Below, in pieces: positions 5,397 to 6,029 of a stretch of DNA of 6,029 bases. Numbering within the stretch: position 1 is the stretch's first letter; every line of letters starts with the position of its first letter. A program made the translations under genes and the position numbers. The stretch is from Ruminococcus sp. GTDB lineage: Bacteria; Bacillota; Clostridia; Oscillospirales; Ruminococcaceae. The stretch lies in contig JAIDNR010000290.1 in NCBI GenBank assembly GCA_029063695.1, positions 1-6,029 on the forward strand, written 5' to 3'. The notes beneath the pieces were generated by a model. It was not told where the DNA came from. It was given only the letters and a program-made list of their open reading frames with translations, and searched no databases.

Positions 5397-6029
5397 ATGA
5401 ATTATACACAGCTTGGGAATTCAGATCTGAGCGTATCCCGAATCTGCATGGGCTGCATGGGATTTGGCGATGCGCAGAACGGACAGCATTCATGGACACT
5501 GGACGAGGAGCATTCTCGTGAGATAATCAAGCGCGGACTTGAGCTTGGAGTTAATTTCTTTGATACGGCTATCGGTTATCAGTCGGGAACGAGCGAGCAG
5601 TTTCTTGGCAGGGCGATCAGGGATTTTACAAAGCGTGATGAAGTCGTAATTGCAACGAAATTTCTGCCCAGAACTCCGGAAGAAATCGAATCGGGTATCA
5701 GCGGTCAGCAGCATATCGAGCGCATGATAAACAAAAGTCTTGAAAACCTTGGTATGGATCATGTTGACCTGTATATCTATCACATGTGGGACTGGAATAC
5801 GCCGATCTACGATATTTTGGACGGTCTGAACAATGCTGTAAAGGCTGGTAAAGCACGATATATCGGCATTTCAAACTGCTATGCGTGGCAGCTTGCAAAG
5901 GCAAACGCACTTGCTGAACGTGAGGGATTTGCCAAGTTTATAAGTGTGCAGGCACATTATAATCTCATCTTCCGTGAAGAGGAACGTGAAATGGCATTGC
6001 TGTGTGCGGAGGATAATATTGCTATGACT
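5397..6029 (+). CDS. Aldo/keto reductase, YajO-like (3' end outside window)
   Basis: An open frame from ATG 5397 to the window end, 211 codons without a stop, about two thirds of a typical 320-330-residue protein. It begins with the subfamily signature YTQLGNSDLSVSRICMGCM and has the catalytic residues D56 and Y61 (FFDTAIGY), K88 (ATKF) and H129 (YIYHMWDWNTP). KAGKARYIGISNCYA (149-163) and VQAHYNLIFREEEREM (184-199) are strongly reminiscent of E. coli YajO and relatives. The first enzyme in the window belongs to a different subfamily, so this is not a recent duplicate. The gene starts 30 bases after the lysozyme stop, with a weak AGGTGA site just upstream and no terminator in between. Sampled base composition is about 42-48% GC, higher than the lines sampled in the TetR gene. 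The C-terminal cofactor-binding segment is not visible. Confidence 0.93.
   Translation, partial: MNYTQLGNSDLSVSRICMGCMGFGDAQNGQHSWTLDEEHSREIIKRGLELGVNFFDTAIGYQSGTSEQFLGRAIRDFTKRDEVVIATKFLPRTPEEIESGISGQQHIERMINKSLENLGMDHVDLYIYHMWDWNTPIYDILDGLNNAVKAGKARYIGISNCYAWQLAKANALAEREGFAKFISVQAHYNLIFREEEREMALLCAEDNIAMT

Noticed and set aside
5490..5910. Minus-strand frames opposite the right-edge aldo/keto reductase
   Set aside because: The plus-strand frame carries all the catalytic motifs; the opposite frames have no family resemblance.

Overview
The window looks like chromosomal DNA from a low-to-mid GC Firmicute, most likely a gut Ruminococcus or a related Oscillospiraceae/Clostridia genome. This is inferred from AT-rich coding sequence, strong AGGAG-type ribosome sites, and family-level resemblance of the proteins (DUF362, ECF S-component, DUF1893, secreted SH3 plus tail-type lysozyme). 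No search was run. All genes lie on the + strand, and no tRNA, rRNA, CRISPR array or insertion sequence was seen.

Left block (1-2255): a tightly packed four-gene run. It begins with the 3' end of a DUF362 iron-sulfur-type gene that appears broken by stops at the window edge. Then come a DUF318/ArsP-like permease, an ECF transporter S-component and a DUF1893 protein. Two junctions overlap by 8 bases, the third is a 22-base gap with an AGGAGG site, and a clear hairpin terminator closes the run. This looks like a membrane uptake/efflux operon whose substrate is unknown. The S-component would need an ECF energising module encoded elsewhere.

Middle block (2256-5366): a new transcription unit starting from a near-consensus promoter (TTGACG-17-TATAAT). 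The promoter is bracketed by two copies of a 15-17 bp palindromic operator placed 42 bp apart. The unit encodes a flavin-reductase-like protein (frameshifted here), a TetR-family regulator that probably binds those operators, an aldo/keto reductase, and a secreted SH3 plus lysozyme-like cell-wall hydrolase. Most lines sampled from this block are AT-richer than the flanks. It reads as an autoregulated redox/detoxification cassette with a wall hydrolase attached.

Right edge (5397-6029): the first 211 codons of a second, YajO-like aldo/keto reductase, cut by the window end. It starts 30 bases after the lysozyme gene with no visible terminator between them, so it may be co-transcribed, but its base composition is GC-richer.

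The most interesting points are the double-operator promoter, the redox-plus-lysozyme operon, the uncharacterised DUF362/permease/ECF-S/DUF1893 set, and two apparently decaying genes (DUF362 and flavin reductase).
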